A stretch of 64,000 nucleotides of DNA from Emticicia sp031378345 (GCA_031378345.1 JANNDY010000135.1:57694-121693), one strand, 5' to 3'. Positions 42,239 through 51,521 are shown, counted from the first letter of the stretch. Translations and numbers: made by a program. The notes: generated from the letters alone by a model not told the origin.

Positions 42239-43588
42239 ACTTTCCAAACCTTCTTTTACTCTCATTAAAGCCTCTTTTGTTTCAGCAAAATAGATTTCAA
42301 AATCTTTGATTTTTGCGATTTTCTGGAAAACTTCGCTGTTTTTCAAACTCAAAAGCATTTCTTCTAATTCTTGGCGTTTTTGTAACAAGATGTTTAGGTG
42401 CGAAAGTAACCTTTCTTTTTGTTGAAGAATGTTAGAATTTGAAGAAAAAATATTTTGCTGTAAATCATTCAAAATACGATTTACTGTTGCTAAATCATTG
42501 GCTTCGTAGGCAGTTTTGAGTGCAATAAATGTTTGCTCTGCCAATGCTTTTTGTTCATCAGGAACTTTGTCGGGGTGGCAAAGTTTGGAGGCTTGACGAT
42601 ATTTATCTTTCAATTCTTTTTGCTCAACTTCGTTCAAAACTGCTAATTTCTTAGTTTTTGTTTCTTCAAAATTTTGCTGATAGTTTTTAAAATCTTGGCT
42701 TGCTTCTTCAATTTTTTCTTGGTCATGTTCCAATTCAGCTAATTGCTTTTTCAAGCGTAAAATGCTGATAATCAACTCTCCCAGTTCTAAATTGTGCTGA
42801 ATATCAAAAGTATAAATCTGCTTTTCGATGTCTGCTTTTTCATCTTCTAAACTTGATAGTTGCCATTCTAACGAACGGATTTCTAATTGTAATGCTGGAA
42901 TTTCGGGGTCTTCCCAAATAATTAGTTGGCGAAGTTTTTGGAGCAAAACATTAAGTTGAATAACCGCCTCTTGGTATTTTTGTTTATCAACCAAAGCCAA
43001 AATCGCTACTACTTTGGGCGGTGGCGTTGCAGACAATAAGCCTTTGATTTTTTTAGCTTGATACAAAATATCGTCTTCATCTTCGAGGCGAATGACATTG
43101 AGCAAAGTTTCAAGCCGAATGAGCAATTTGCCCCAATCAATGGCAGTTTCTTCTTGCTTGCCTCGTATCTTCTCAAACTCTTCGTTGAAATCAGCAATTA
43201 ACTCTTTATTACCTTCAATAATGGTAATACTTTCGTGGTTTGATTGTGCTTTGCGTGTCCAATTATATGAGCCAAAAACCAAGATTTCGTTATCAATGAT
43301 ACAAAACTTATTGTGCATTAAAGGTGCTTTTTCGGCATCATCGCCTATAAATGCTACACTTCCGCCATGTTGTGTAAGTTGCTGATAATCAATCGAAGAT
43401 TCGTGATTGATGAAGTTATTTGCCAATAAAAGTTCGATTTTTACGCCTTTTTTAGCTTTTGAGAGCAAAATATTGAATAATTGATAATCTGTAAACCACG
43501 CTACGGCTATTCGGATGCTATGCTGTGTTGTTTGAAGTACCTCAATGATTTCGGTTTGGATATTCTCAAAGTAGGCGTGAGTTTTCAT
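42230..43588 (-). CDS. PLD-like / coiled-coil / J-domain fusion protein
   Basis: 452 residues. The N-terminal ~150 form a single-HKD phospholipase-D-like domain (FTDYQLFNILLSKAKKGVKIELLL, then HNKFCIIDNEILVFGSYNWT near 90). A long charged coiled coil follows (about 200-320). A J-domain-like segment (KDKYRQASKLCHPDKVPDEQ, HPD near 338) comes next, with a final helical part. Single-HKD enzymes dimerise to form one active site. A J domain recruits DnaK, so the protein may be a chaperone-controlled nuclease; this is inference. It is 21 bases downstream of the MazF-like gene on the same strand. Confidence 0.82.
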   Translation of the reverse strand: MKTHAYFENIQTEIIEVLQTTQHSIRIAVAWFTDYQLFNILLSKAKKGVKIELLLANNFINHESSIDYQQLTQHGGSVAFIGDDAEKAPLMHNKFCIIDNEILVFGSYNWTRKAQSNHESITIIEGNKELIADFNEEFEKIRGKQEETAIDWGKLLIRLETLLNVIRLEDEDDILYQAKKIKGLLSATPPPKVVAILALVDKQKYQEAVIQLNVLLQKLRQLIIWEDPEIPALQLEIRSLEWQLSSLEDEKADIEKQIYTFDIQHNLELGELIISILRLKKQLAELEHDQEKIEEASQDFKNYQQNFEETKTKKLAVLNEVEQKELKDKYRQASKLCHPDKVPDEQKALAEQTFIALKTAYEANDLATVNRILNDLQQNIFSSNSNILQQKERLLSHLNILLQKRQELEEMLLSLKNSEVFQKIAKIKDFEIYFAETKEALMRVKEGLESQF

Positions 43589-43609
43589 TGGGGAGGGTTT
43601 TGTAGTAAA

Positions 43610-43960
43610 CTAAGGATTTAGACCAAATGAAAAAACCGATTGGTTGAGTTTTGTGAGCAATTCTTTGAAATGTTCAGATTTAAGCGAACCAAATCTTTGC
43701 ATGACTTCATCAGCATCAAAAGTTTCAATCAATTGAAGTTTGGCATAAGAAACTCTATCAGATTGATAATTGACCATCTTTGGATGAATCTCGAAGATGA
43801 ATTCATCGTTATAATTTTTGGTCGAAAGCATCACCATTATATAAACACCTTCGGCTTCAAATACTTCACGGTTAGAAATTACTATGGCAGGATGCGGTTT
43901 TAATTGCCCATTTAGTAAAGGAAACATTACCTCGACAATATCACTTTGAGAAACCCTCAT
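43610..43960 (-). CDS. MazF/PemK-like toxin
   Basis: 116 residues. The SH3-like MazF pattern is visible: QSDIVEVMFPLLNGQLKPHPAIVIS at the start, VMLSTKNYN in the middle, and SYAKLQLIETFDADEVMQRFGSL at the position of the conserved core helix. MazF-type toxins cut mRNA. Its start overlaps the stop of the upstream gene by 4 bases, the coupling expected of an antitoxin-toxin operon. The PLD/J-domain gene follows in the same direction. Confidence 0.72.
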   Translation of the reverse strand: MRVSQSDIVEVMFPLLNGQLKPHPAIVISNREVFEAEGVYIMVMLSTKNYNDEFIFEIHPKMVNYQSDRVSYAKLQLIETFDADEVMQRFGSLKSEHFKELLTKLNQSVFSFGLNP

Positions 43961-44379
43961 ATCAAATCTTTTCTGCTGTTACGTCTTAGTCGGGCGTGTT
44001 GCTTTACGCCCCAAGACAAAAGTTTGTGTTCTACCTCGGCGTTGCTCATGCTGCCAGTAGCAATGCCCTTGATATATTGCTCAAAAGGTTTTAGTTTTTG
44101 ATTGATGTTTTCAACGCCTGCAATAATTTCATCAGGAAAGGCAGTTCGCATGGCATTTTCTGACTGTAAGGCAAGCATAAAAATATCTGACATGGCACTT
44201 AGCCTTACTAAAACTTCGGCATCGGGTTTAGTCATTGTCGCAAAATCAAGGTCAAAGTCATTATTACTCATTTCTTTGAATACTTGAATGGCATCTTCTG
44301 AATGAATAAAACCATAAAGGCTTACCATCGAAACAACATTGTTTAGAACGGAATGATTGAAGGCGACATAACTACTCAT
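43957..44379 (-). CDS. unrecognised 140-residue protein, probable partner of the MazF-like toxin
   Basis: All-helical by eye, starting MSSYVAFNHSVLNNVVSMVS and ending in a basic tail (KQHARLRRNSRKDLI). I see no ribbon-helix-helix or AbrB-type antitoxin motif, and it is nearly twice the usual antitoxin length. The 4-base overlap with the MazF-like gene implies translational coupling. The start at 44379 is chosen as the more usual-looking one; seven codons upstream are also open. Function as an antitoxin is inferred from position only. Confidence 0.55.
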   Translation of the reverse strand: MSSYVAFNHSVLNNVVSMVSLYGFIHSEDAIQVFKEMSNNDFDLDFATMTKPDAEVLVRLSAMSDIFMLALQSENAMRTAFPDEIIAGVENINQKLKPFEQYIKGIATGSMSNAEVEHKLLSWGVKQHARLRRNSRKDLI

Positions 44380-44560
44380 ATTGCTGAAATTTATATACAA
44401 AATTACACTAAACTATATTGTTTTCAAGGTTTTGAGTGAGTATGAATGTTGCTTGATTTTAATGCAATTTAGTTAAATTATTGGAAATTGAAAAACGTTA
44501 AATGCTATATAATCGTCCTAAGTTATAAACTTTAAAGATACCTGACAAATAGGAAATTAG

Positions 44561-44568
44561 TATATTTG
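44561..44568 (+). promoter_or_regulatory. -7 box (TATATTTG) of the DUF2971 gene
   Basis: A perfect TAnnTTTG box 26 bases before the start codon at 44595. Confidence 0.5.
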
Positions 44569-44594
44569 AATTCATAATTTAACAAAATTACACA

Positions 44595-45434
44595 ATGCAA
44601 AAAATACCAACAACTATTTATTCTAAGCAATACACATTAATAGACCCAATTTTATACACTTATTGTAAGATTGATAGTTATACAATAGATGGATTATTGA
44701 ATAATTATTTATGGTTTAGTAAACCAAAAGATTTTAATGACCCTTATGATTGTTACCCCTATCATGAAATATCATTAAGTAAAGTAGATATTCAGAATTA
44801 TAGAAATAGCTGTTTAAATTGGCTTGAAGCAAATAATGAGATAGCTAATTTTGATAAGAATCCTCGAAAGTATATAAAAAAAAGCCTTGATAAGGTATTA
44901 AACAATATAGGTATTAAATGCTTTTCTGAGGTAGATAATGAAATGTTAATGTGGGCACATTATGCTGATGCTCATAAGGGTATGTGTCTTGAATTTGATT
45001 GTAATTTTGACAAAACATTCTTTAATGGAAATCAAAATCTTGAAAATGCTCTTTATAAAATTGAATATTGTGATGATATTCCAAAGTTTGAGTTTATACA
45101 ACCAAATAAGTTTGGCAATGATTTAGAAATTCGGAGGTTTCAACACGCTATTGATTTAAAATCTTCTAAATGGGCTTATGAAAAAGAGATTAGACTTGTG
45201 AAAAATTTAGAATTCAAAGAGCATTATCTTAAAAGCCAACCTCAAATAATACAGTATAATAAAGAGTGTTTAAAATCTATAAAATTTGGTACTAAAACCA
45301 ATCAAAGGGACATTGAAATAGTCAAAGAGAGAGTTTTGAAAATTATTGGGTATGAAGCAAATCTAAAATTCTATAAAGCAAAAATTGCACATCCCAAAAC
45401 TGGAAAATATGGTATTATCTTTGACGAAATTTGA
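44595..45434 (+). CDS. DUF2971 family protein
   Basis: 279 residues with the typical order of motifs: YTYCKIDSYTIDGLLNNYLWFSKPKDFNDPYDC near the start, KCFSEVDNEMLMWAHYADAHKGMCLEFD in the middle, and WAYEKEIRLV near residue 195. DUF2971 proteins are cytosolic and often found among phage-defence and accessory genes; their activity is not established. It has its own promoter box and faces the WG-repeat gene convergently with 10 bases between them. Confidence 0.85.
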   Translation: MQKIPTTIYSKQYTLIDPILYTYCKIDSYTIDGLLNNYLWFSKPKDFNDPYDCYPYHEISLSKVDIQNYRNSCLNWLEANNEIANFDKNPRKYIKKSLDKVLNNIGIKCFSEVDNEMLMWAHYADAHKGMCLEFDCNFDKTFFNGNQNLENALYKIEYCDDIPKFEFIQPNKFGNDLEIRRFQHAIDLKSSKWAYEKEIRLVKNLEFKEHYLKSQPQIIQYNKECLKSIKFGTKTNQRDIEIVKERVLKIIGYEANLKFYKAKIAHPKTGKYGIIFDEI

Positions 45435-45444
45435 GTTTCAATCT

Positions 45445-46653
45445 TTAATCTTCATAATATTCTGTGCCGTTTTTGTCTATGTAAAATTGTATTTCATTTT
45501 TTTCAACCATTGCTATTCCTTCTAAAAAGAGGAAAATATCATCATAAATACACGAAATAACCTCTACGCCTTCTTTATTGATAAAACCATATTTTTCATT
45601 TTTATTGACACTTACTAATCCTTCTGAAAAAGAACTGACATAATCATAAATACAGGGAATAACCTCAACGCCTTCTTTATTGATAAAACCATATTTTTCA
45701 TTTTTTTTAACCGATGCTAACTCTTCTGAAAAAGAACCGATACCATCATAAATACAGGGAATAACCTCAACACTTTTTTTATTGATAAAGCCCCATTTTT
45801 TATCTTTTTTAACCCTTGCTAATTCTTCTGAAAAGGAATAATAGGCTTCATCATAAACACAAGGAATAACCTCAATACCTTTTTTATTGATAAAGCCCCA
45901 TTTTTCATTTTTTTTAACCATTGCTAAACCTTCTTTAAAAGAATTGGCATAATTATAAATACAAGGAATTACCTCACACTCTTCTTTATCGATAAACCCC
46001 CACTTCCCATTTTTTTTAACTAATGCCAAACCTTTTGAAAAAGAATCGGCATAATCATAAATACAAGGAATTACCTCACACTCTTCTTTATTGATAAAGC
46101 CATATTTTTCATTTTTTTTAACCGATGCTAATCCTTCTTTAAAAGAATCGGCAAAGTCATAAACACAAGGAATAACCTCAATACCTCCTGTATTGATAAA
46201 ACCATATTTTTTATTTTTAATAACCCTTGCTAATCCGTCTGAAAAATTAATTGTATCATGAATACAAGGAATAACCTCAATGCCTTCTTTATTGATAAAG
46301 CCCCACTTTTCATTTTTTTTAACGCTTGCTAAACCTTCTGAAAAAAAACGGATGTCATCATAAATACAAGGAATTATCTCAATCTCTTCTTTATTGATAA
46401 AACCTGTTTTCCTATCTTTCGATACTTTTGCCAAGCCCTCACTAAATGTATCAACCGAACTATACACACACTCAATCACTATTTCTTTCTTTCGATTACA
46501 AAAGCCCCATTTATTACCTTTGCGGTAGGGTATGAGGTCGGGTAAGCCAAGTGGGTTGTCGTCATGTAGTAGTTTTTCCGTAATAGCCAAAGCTGCACTG
46601 ATTTTTTGTAGGCTTTGTGGGGTGGTTTTTATGAGGGCAGTTTCTGGTGTCAT
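45445..46653 (-). CDS. WG-repeat protein
   Basis: After ~45 residues, ten repeats of about 33-34 residues follow, each with a core like KWGFINKEGIEVIPCIYD and then FSEGLASVKKN. An eleventh degenerate copy closes the protein (IQFYIDKNG). WG repeats build beta-rich surfaces of unknown binding role. There is no signal peptide. The repeats are very similar even at DNA level, so copy number may change by recombination. It is located inside the 4.6-kb stretch bracketed by kinase-tail repeats. Confidence 0.92.
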   Translation of the reverse strand: MTPETALIKTTPQSLQKISAALAITEKLLHDDNPLGLPDLIPYRKGNKWGFCNRKKEIVIECVYSSVDTFSEGLAKVSKDRKTGFINKEEIEIIPCIYDDIRFFSEGLASVKKNEKWGFINKEGIEVIPCIHDTINFSDGLARVIKNKKYGFINTGGIEVIPCVYDFADSFKEGLASVKKNEKYGFINKEECEVIPCIYDYADSFSKGLALVKKNGKWGFIDKEECEVIPCIYNYANSFKEGLAMVKKNEKWGFINKKGIEVIPCVYDEAYYSFSEELARVKKDKKWGFINKKSVEVIPCIYDGIGSFSEELASVKKNEKYGFINKEGVEVIPCIYDYVSSFSEGLVSVNKNEKYGFINKEGVEVISCIYDDIFLFLEGIAMVEKNEIQFYIDKNGTEYYED

Positions 46654-46755
46654 AGGGTTGTTTTAGCAAATCAAAGTATGTTTTCTTTCTACAAATATAT
46701 AAAAAACATCGTATCGAACAAGGCACAATAAAATGATTTTGAGTGTTTTATGCTT

Positions 46756-49700
46756 TCAAATAACCCCCCGATACTTCTCTCGAAAATCCACAAATTCTTT
46801 CTCTAAAACCTTCATTCCTGCCAAAAAATGTGTCAAATCGCCTGTTTTTGAAGGAACTTCTATAATTTCCGTGATTTCGTGGATGCGTGCCAAGCCTATT
46901 GTTCCTGAATTTCCTTTGAGCGTATGTAACTCTCGTTGAATCGTTTTTACATCATCAGGGTAGGCATTTTTGGCATTCGAAATTTGCTCCTGTGCCTCAT
47001 TTTCAAAATCTTCAAAAACCGACATCAAAGTTTCATCACCAACCATTTCTCGAAGCTGATTTACCACTTCCATATCAAAAATAGGTAGCTCAGGCTTTAT
47101 AATAGTGCCTTCAACTGGATTTTGACTTGCAATACTTTCGACTTTAGGTTCAACAATTGCTTCTGGGTCGTTAACCAGTTCTCTGACTTTTTGCACCAAA
47201 ACTGCTGCACGAATAGGCTTTGGCACGTAGTCGTCCATGCCTTCGCTCAAAAATCTTTCACGGTCGTGCTGCATTGAGTAGGCGGTCATGGCAACGACTT
47301 TTGGAAGTTTATGGCCGTGCAATTCTCGTAAACGTTTGGTAGTTTCAATGCCGTCCATTTCGGGCATCTGAATATCCATAAAAATCAAGTCAAAATGACC
47401 AATATTTGCCCCAAAAACTTCAATGGCTTTTGCCCCGCTATCGGCCGTAATCACCTGACAGCCAGACTTATGCAAGATTTCGGAAGCAACTTTTCTATTT
47501 ACTTGGTTATCATCTACCAACAAGATTTTTGGTGCATAAACTTTGAAAAAATCAGTGAGTTTTATCTCTGATTCTGCATTTTCTGCAATGCTCGGGCTAA
47601 TGGTTGTGGAGCGAACTTCGATAGTAAACCAAAAAGTGCTGCCTTGTCCATGACCAGAAACTACGCCCATATCGCCTTTCATCAAGCGGCAAAGTTCTCT
47701 TGAAATTGCCAAGCCAAGTCCAGTTCCACCAAACGATTTTTTGGTAGAATTATCTACTTGTTGGAAAGCTCCGAATAATAATTTCTGGTCTTCTTCCGAA
47801 ATTCCGATGCCTGAATCGGTGATTTCTCCTTTCAATACATGAATTTTCCCATTCGACGAAACCCTTGATAATGAGATAGTTACGTTGCCATTTTCGGTAA
47901 ATTTCAGTGCATTGGAAGTCAGATTTGAGAAAATTTGTAACAAACGAGTTTGGTCGGCAATCAAATAGGCAGGAACATCTTCGGCAATTTTATAAATCAA
48001 CTTATTGTTTTTCTCAATCGCTCGTTGACGAAAAAGTGCCACCAATCGTTCCAATATTTCCTTAATATCAAGCGGAGCATTGTGCAAATCCATTTTGCCC
48101 GCTTCGATTTTCGACAAATCTAAAATGTCATTTAGAATTGTAAGCAAAGTTTCCGACGATTTTTTGATGGTTTGCACATAATCTTTTTGTTCAGGATTTA
48201 GAGGCGTTTCGTACATCAAATCAATCATACCGATTACGCCATTCATCGGTGTCCGAATCTCGTGGCTCATGTTTGCCAAGAAACGTTCCTTGACTTTCAG
48301 CGAGCGTTCGGCTTCGTCTTTGGCAATCAATAATTCTTCGGCGGCTCGTTTCAATTCCGAAATATCACGGGCAACGCCTTCCACTTCCACAGGAATACCT
48401 TTGGCATCTTTTATCATGCGAATGTTTAGCATAAACTGACGAAGTTCGCCATCTTTTCGCTTCACAATCACCTCAAAATTGGTAATACTGCCCGATTTTA
48501 GCAATCCTTTGATGTTTTTTGAGCTATCAACGGCATTTTCAAAAAACTTATCAACCTTATTACCCATCACTTCTGCCACGCTATAACCAGTATGCGTCAG
48601 CACCGAAGGCGAAATCATGCTGATATTTCCTGCTAAATCGGTGCGGTAATAAATATCAATAAACGACTCGATGGTATCTCGAAATTTCTGCTCGCTTTTT
48701 TGGAGCGTAATCGTTGAGTTTTTCTTATCGGTAATATTCTGTGCAATTCCCGAAACCTCTTCTACTTGCCCGCTTTCCGAAGATAAAATTGGATTCAAGA
48801 AAAATTCGTACCAATCATCACCACCATCAATATTCCCCCAGTGCATTTCAAAATATTGAGGTTTTCCTTTGAACGCTTCATTGTATTTTTCACGAAGAAT
48901 TGGGCGGTCTTCGGGCGAAATTAGTTTCCAACCTAATTTTTCAATACTCATATTGATTTCGGGTGGCATACCTAACTTGTACTGCAACAAATCAACGTAG
49001 TTTTTATTGAACGAACTTAGTTGGCGTTTTAAATTTACCGTCCAAATTAAGTGTGAACTGCTATCAAAAACGGCATTCAAACGAGAGGTTTGGCGAAGCG
49101 AATCTTCTTCTTTTTGTTTCCTAACTAATGCCACTGCAACTTGTCCAGAAACGAATTCTAAAAGTTCTAAGTCCCTGATATTGAACTTGTTAGCATCACT
49201 ATACGACTTCACACCAATCACGCCAGTAGTGCGTTCGCCTACATGAAGTGGCACACAAAGCATGACTTCGGGAAGCGATGAACCGTAGAAATAAATCTTA
49301 TCAACTTCAACCAATTTCTTGATGTCTTCGCTCGACAAAAAGAGCGGTTTGTTTTGCACCATAGAATATTCTACAATGCCATTTCCGAGTTTTCTGCGGT
49401 GGTAATTTTCTTCTGTTTCCGAATGTTCGTCAATAAAATAGGGAAAATGAATTGTGCCTTCTTCGGGTTCAAAAAGTGCTACAAAAAAATTATTTGCCAA
49501 CATATTTTTCTGTAATTCAATGTGAACTTGTGTCAAAAACTCTTGAAGATTGGGCGTATTTAAGTTAAGTTGAGCAATGGTATAATATAATTGTTGGGCT
49601 TTTTCGGCACGTCGTCGTTGCGTAATATCTCGAAACAAACAACGAAATGCAACGGCTTTTCCATTCTCAAAACGGCAACTAATATCGCCCGAAAGATACA

Positions 49701-50046
49701 CTCGTTTTCCTTCTTTGTTTCGTATAACTGTCTGATAATCAACAACTTGCTCGCCTTCTTTGATTCGTTGGAGGGTTTCTAAGGTATCATCGGCAAACTG
49801 GGGATGCAGTATATCTCGCAAAGAAAGATGCGATAGTTCATCATCAGAATAACCAAAAATCTCTCGACAAGCAGTATTTACAAACAAAAAACGCCCACCG
49901 AGCGAAAGCAACATAATGATTTCGGAGGTATTATCAATCAAATCTTGGAGTTGGTCAATGCCTTTCTGTGCTTCGGTTTGGGCGAGTTGAAATTCCAGTT
50001 TTTCGATGTCAAATAAAAGTTCTTCGGTTGATTTTTCGGTCAGCAT
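46756..50046 (-). CDS. hybrid sensor histidine kinase with PAS, GAF, HisKA, HATPase, receiver and Hpt domains
   Basis: 1096 residues, no membrane segments, so probably cytosolic. Order: PAS (30-150, IFGYSDDELSHLSLRDIL), GAF (about 165-315), two PAS domains (to about 575), HisKA (NMSHEIRTPMNGVIGM, His near 593), HATPase (GTGLGLAIS), receiver (LIFMDIQMPEMDG, Asp near 889) and Hpt (LHTLKGNSGTIGL, His near 1039). All phosphorelay residues are present. No response-regulator gene is adjacent. The DNA encoding its final ~35 codons has a decayed second copy at 42.1 kb. Confidence 0.93.
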   Translation of the reverse strand: MLTEKSTEELLFDIEKLEFQLAQTEAQKGIDQLQDLIDNTSEIIMLLSLGGRFLFVNTACREIFGYSDDELSHLSLRDILHPQFADDTLETLQRIKEGEQVVDYQTVIRNKEGKRVYLSGDISCRFENGKAVAFRCLFRDITQRRRAEKAQQLYYTIAQLNLNTPNLQEFLTQVHIELQKNMLANNFFVALFEPEEGTIHFPYFIDEHSETEENYHRRKLGNGIVEYSMVQNKPLFLSSEDIKKLVEVDKIYFYGSSLPEVMLCVPLHVGERTTGVIGVKSYSDANKFNIRDLELLEFVSGQVAVALVRKQKEEDSLRQTSRLNAVFDSSSHLIWTVNLKRQLSSFNKNYVDLLQYKLGMPPEINMSIEKLGWKLISPEDRPILREKYNEAFKGKPQYFEMHWGNIDGGDDWYEFFLNPILSSESGQVEEVSGIAQNITDKKNSTITLQKSEQKFRDTIESFIDIYYRTDLAGNISMISPSVLTHTGYSVAEVMGNKVDKFFENAVDSSKNIKGLLKSGSITNFEVIVKRKDGELRQFMLNIRMIKDAKGIPVEVEGVARDISELKRAAEELLIAKDEAERSLKVKERFLANMSHEIRTPMNGVIGMIDLMYETPLNPEQKDYVQTIKKSSETLLTILNDILDLSKIEAGKMDLHNAPLDIKEILERLVALFRQRAIEKNNKLIYKIAEDVPAYLIADQTRLLQIFSNLTSNALKFTENGNVTISLSRVSSNGKIHVLKGEITDSGIGISEEDQKLLFGAFQQVDNSTKKSFGGTGLGLAISRELCRLMKGDMGVVSGHGQGSTFWFTIEVRSTTISPSIAENAESEIKLTDFFKVYAPKILLVDDNQVNRKVASEILHKSGCQVITADSGAKAIEVFGANIGHFDLIFMDIQMPEMDGIETTKRLRELHGHKLPKVVAMTAYSMQHDRERFLSEGMDDYVPKPIRAAVLVQKVRELVNDPEAIVEPKVESIASQNPVEGTIIKPELPIFDMEVVNQLREMVGDETLMSVFEDFENEAQEQISNAKNAYPDDVKTIQRELHTLKGNSGTIGLARIHEITEIIEVPSKTGDLTHFLAGMKVLEKEFVDFREKYRGVI

Positions 50047-50168
50047 ACCAATGTTTTTTGAATAGAATTGTGGGGTAAATATAGGAAGAAAGATGGAGTT
50101 TTTAGAGATTTTTCAAAGATGGAAAGTTTTGATTTATATGCTGTTTTTATTCAAAGCATCATTTTTCT

Positions 50169-50212
50169 CGAACGTAATCCAAAATAACTATGATATTTTT
50201 GGATTACGTTCG
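50169..50212. repeat. perfect 16-bp hairpin upstream of the hybrid kinase
   Basis: CGAACGTAATCCAAAA pairs perfectly with TTTTGGATTACGTTCG over a 12-nt AT loop. No T-run follows on either strand, so it is not a classic terminator. It lies between the DUF1624-like gene end (50276) and the kinase start (50046). Confidence 0.6.
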
Positions 50213-50275
50213 GAAATAACTATAAAACAAGTCAAAATGACATTTTATTGACTTATTGGAATTGAGTTATAGAAC

Positions 50276-51439
50276 CTATAGATATCTCAACCATTGCTTA
50301 TCCTTATGTTTGGCTTTGTATTTTCCATACCACAAGCACAAAGGATATAAAGCAATGACTACGCCCAACCAAATTAAGTAAATAATAGGAAGTTCAACGC
50401 CCGACCCAGCTTGTGGTCGCCCAAAGCTAAACGGAGCAAAATTTAAGTCTTTCAAGCTAAATCCTTGCATAAAAAGCATCACTAACATAAGACTATGCAC
50501 TAAGTGCCAGTGAATGAGGTAATAAAACAACGGTACTTTTCCATAAATAGAAAAAATATCAATAACTCGGTTTTTCATGCCATCAACCAAAGCTAAAATC
50601 AAAAACATGATACCCAAAGTTACCAAAGTAAATAAAAGCGAGGGCGGGTATTTGGTAACATTGATAAAAGAAAAGAAAGTAAAAAGCGGCGTTTTTTGGG
50701 CAGACCAAGGAGCTGGGTCGCCATAAATATTGATGAATCGGAGGATAATGAAAAGCAATAATGCACCTCCACCAAATTGCAGAAAAAGCCTTTTCTGTTT
50801 TTCGGCAGGAATGGCAAAAAAGTGTCCAAAACCATAGCCAAGAAGCAAAATACCCAACCACGAAACGAGTGGATAGCTAACTAAAAAAGCAAAATTAGGT
50901 ATAATTTGAAAGAAATTTGGACCAAAAAGCACCGACGAAACAAAATTCAAAGCAGGGTTTTGTGGAAAACTGATTCCTTGCAAAAGGTTATGGCTAAAAA
51001 TAATAACCAAGCCAGCAATACCAATATTTCGTGGAGCGATTTTTAGCAAAAACGAAAGTACAACCAAACCCACGCCGATGGCACAAATAACTTGCAACAT
51101 CAATATTCGGAAGTGAATATCGAACCAAATCGCAAAATTGATAACTGTAAATTCAAGCACAATGAGCCAAATACCTCTACTGAGTAAAAATCGCTTACTT
51201 TCGCTCAAATTATTACTGTTTTTGAAAGAAATGTATGCTGAAGCTCCCGACAAAAAAACAAATATGGGAGCAGCTAAATGCGTAATCCAGCGAGTTAAGA
51301 AAACGCCTGCCGTAGCAGTAGTCAAGTCAGTAGGATTTTGGCTCAAAGAATTTACGTGCATGAGGTCTCGCACATGGTCTAATGCCATAATGACCATCAC
51401 CAAGCCTCTCACAAAGTCAATAGAATTGATTCGTTTCAT
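50276..51439 (-). CDS. DUF1624/heparan-alpha-glucosaminide N-acetyltransferase-like membrane protein
   Basis: About ten transmembrane helices. The opening RINSIDFVRGLVMVIMALDHVRDLMH with the conserved aspartate and histidine in the first helix is typical of DUF1624, a family related to the HGSNAT acetyltransferase. LYPLCLWYGKYKAKHKD closes the protein. It probably transfers acyl groups to an envelope sugar; the substrate is unknown. The start at 51439 gives the conserved MKRINSIDF N-terminus. A terminator separates it from the upstream anti-sigma gene. Confidence 0.85.
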   Translation of the reverse strand: MKRINSIDFVRGLVMVIMALDHVRDLMHVNSLSQNPTDLTTATAGVFLTRWITHLAAPIFVFLSGASAYISFKNSNNLSESKRFLLSRGIWLIVLEFTVINFAIWFDIHFRILMLQVICAIGVGLVVLSFLLKIAPRNIGIAGLVIIFSHNLLQGISFPQNPALNFVSSVLFGPNFFQIIPNFAFLVSYPLVSWLGILLLGYGFGHFFAIPAEKQKRLFLQFGGGALLLFIILRFINIYGDPAPWSAQKTPLFTFFSFINVTKYPPSLLFTLVTLGIMFLILALVDGMKNRVIDIFSIYGKVPLFYYLIHWHLVHSLMLVMLFMQGFSLKDLNFAPFSFGRPQAGSGVELPIIYLIWLGVVIALYPLCLWYGKYKAKHKDKQWLRYL

Positions 51440-51480
51440 AATTTTGTGTTTTAGGGGTAGCTTTTCAGAAGCAAATAGCA

Positions 51481-51521
51481 AAAAAAACGCAACATTACCA
51501 ATTTGATAATGTTGCGTTTTT
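51481..51521 (-). terminator. terminator of the sigma/anti-sigma unit
   Basis: A 16-bp arm ending ACGCAACATTA pairs perfectly with TAATGTTGCGT. T-runs on both strands make it bidirectional. It sits 19 bases past the anti-sigma stop. Confidence 0.85.
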
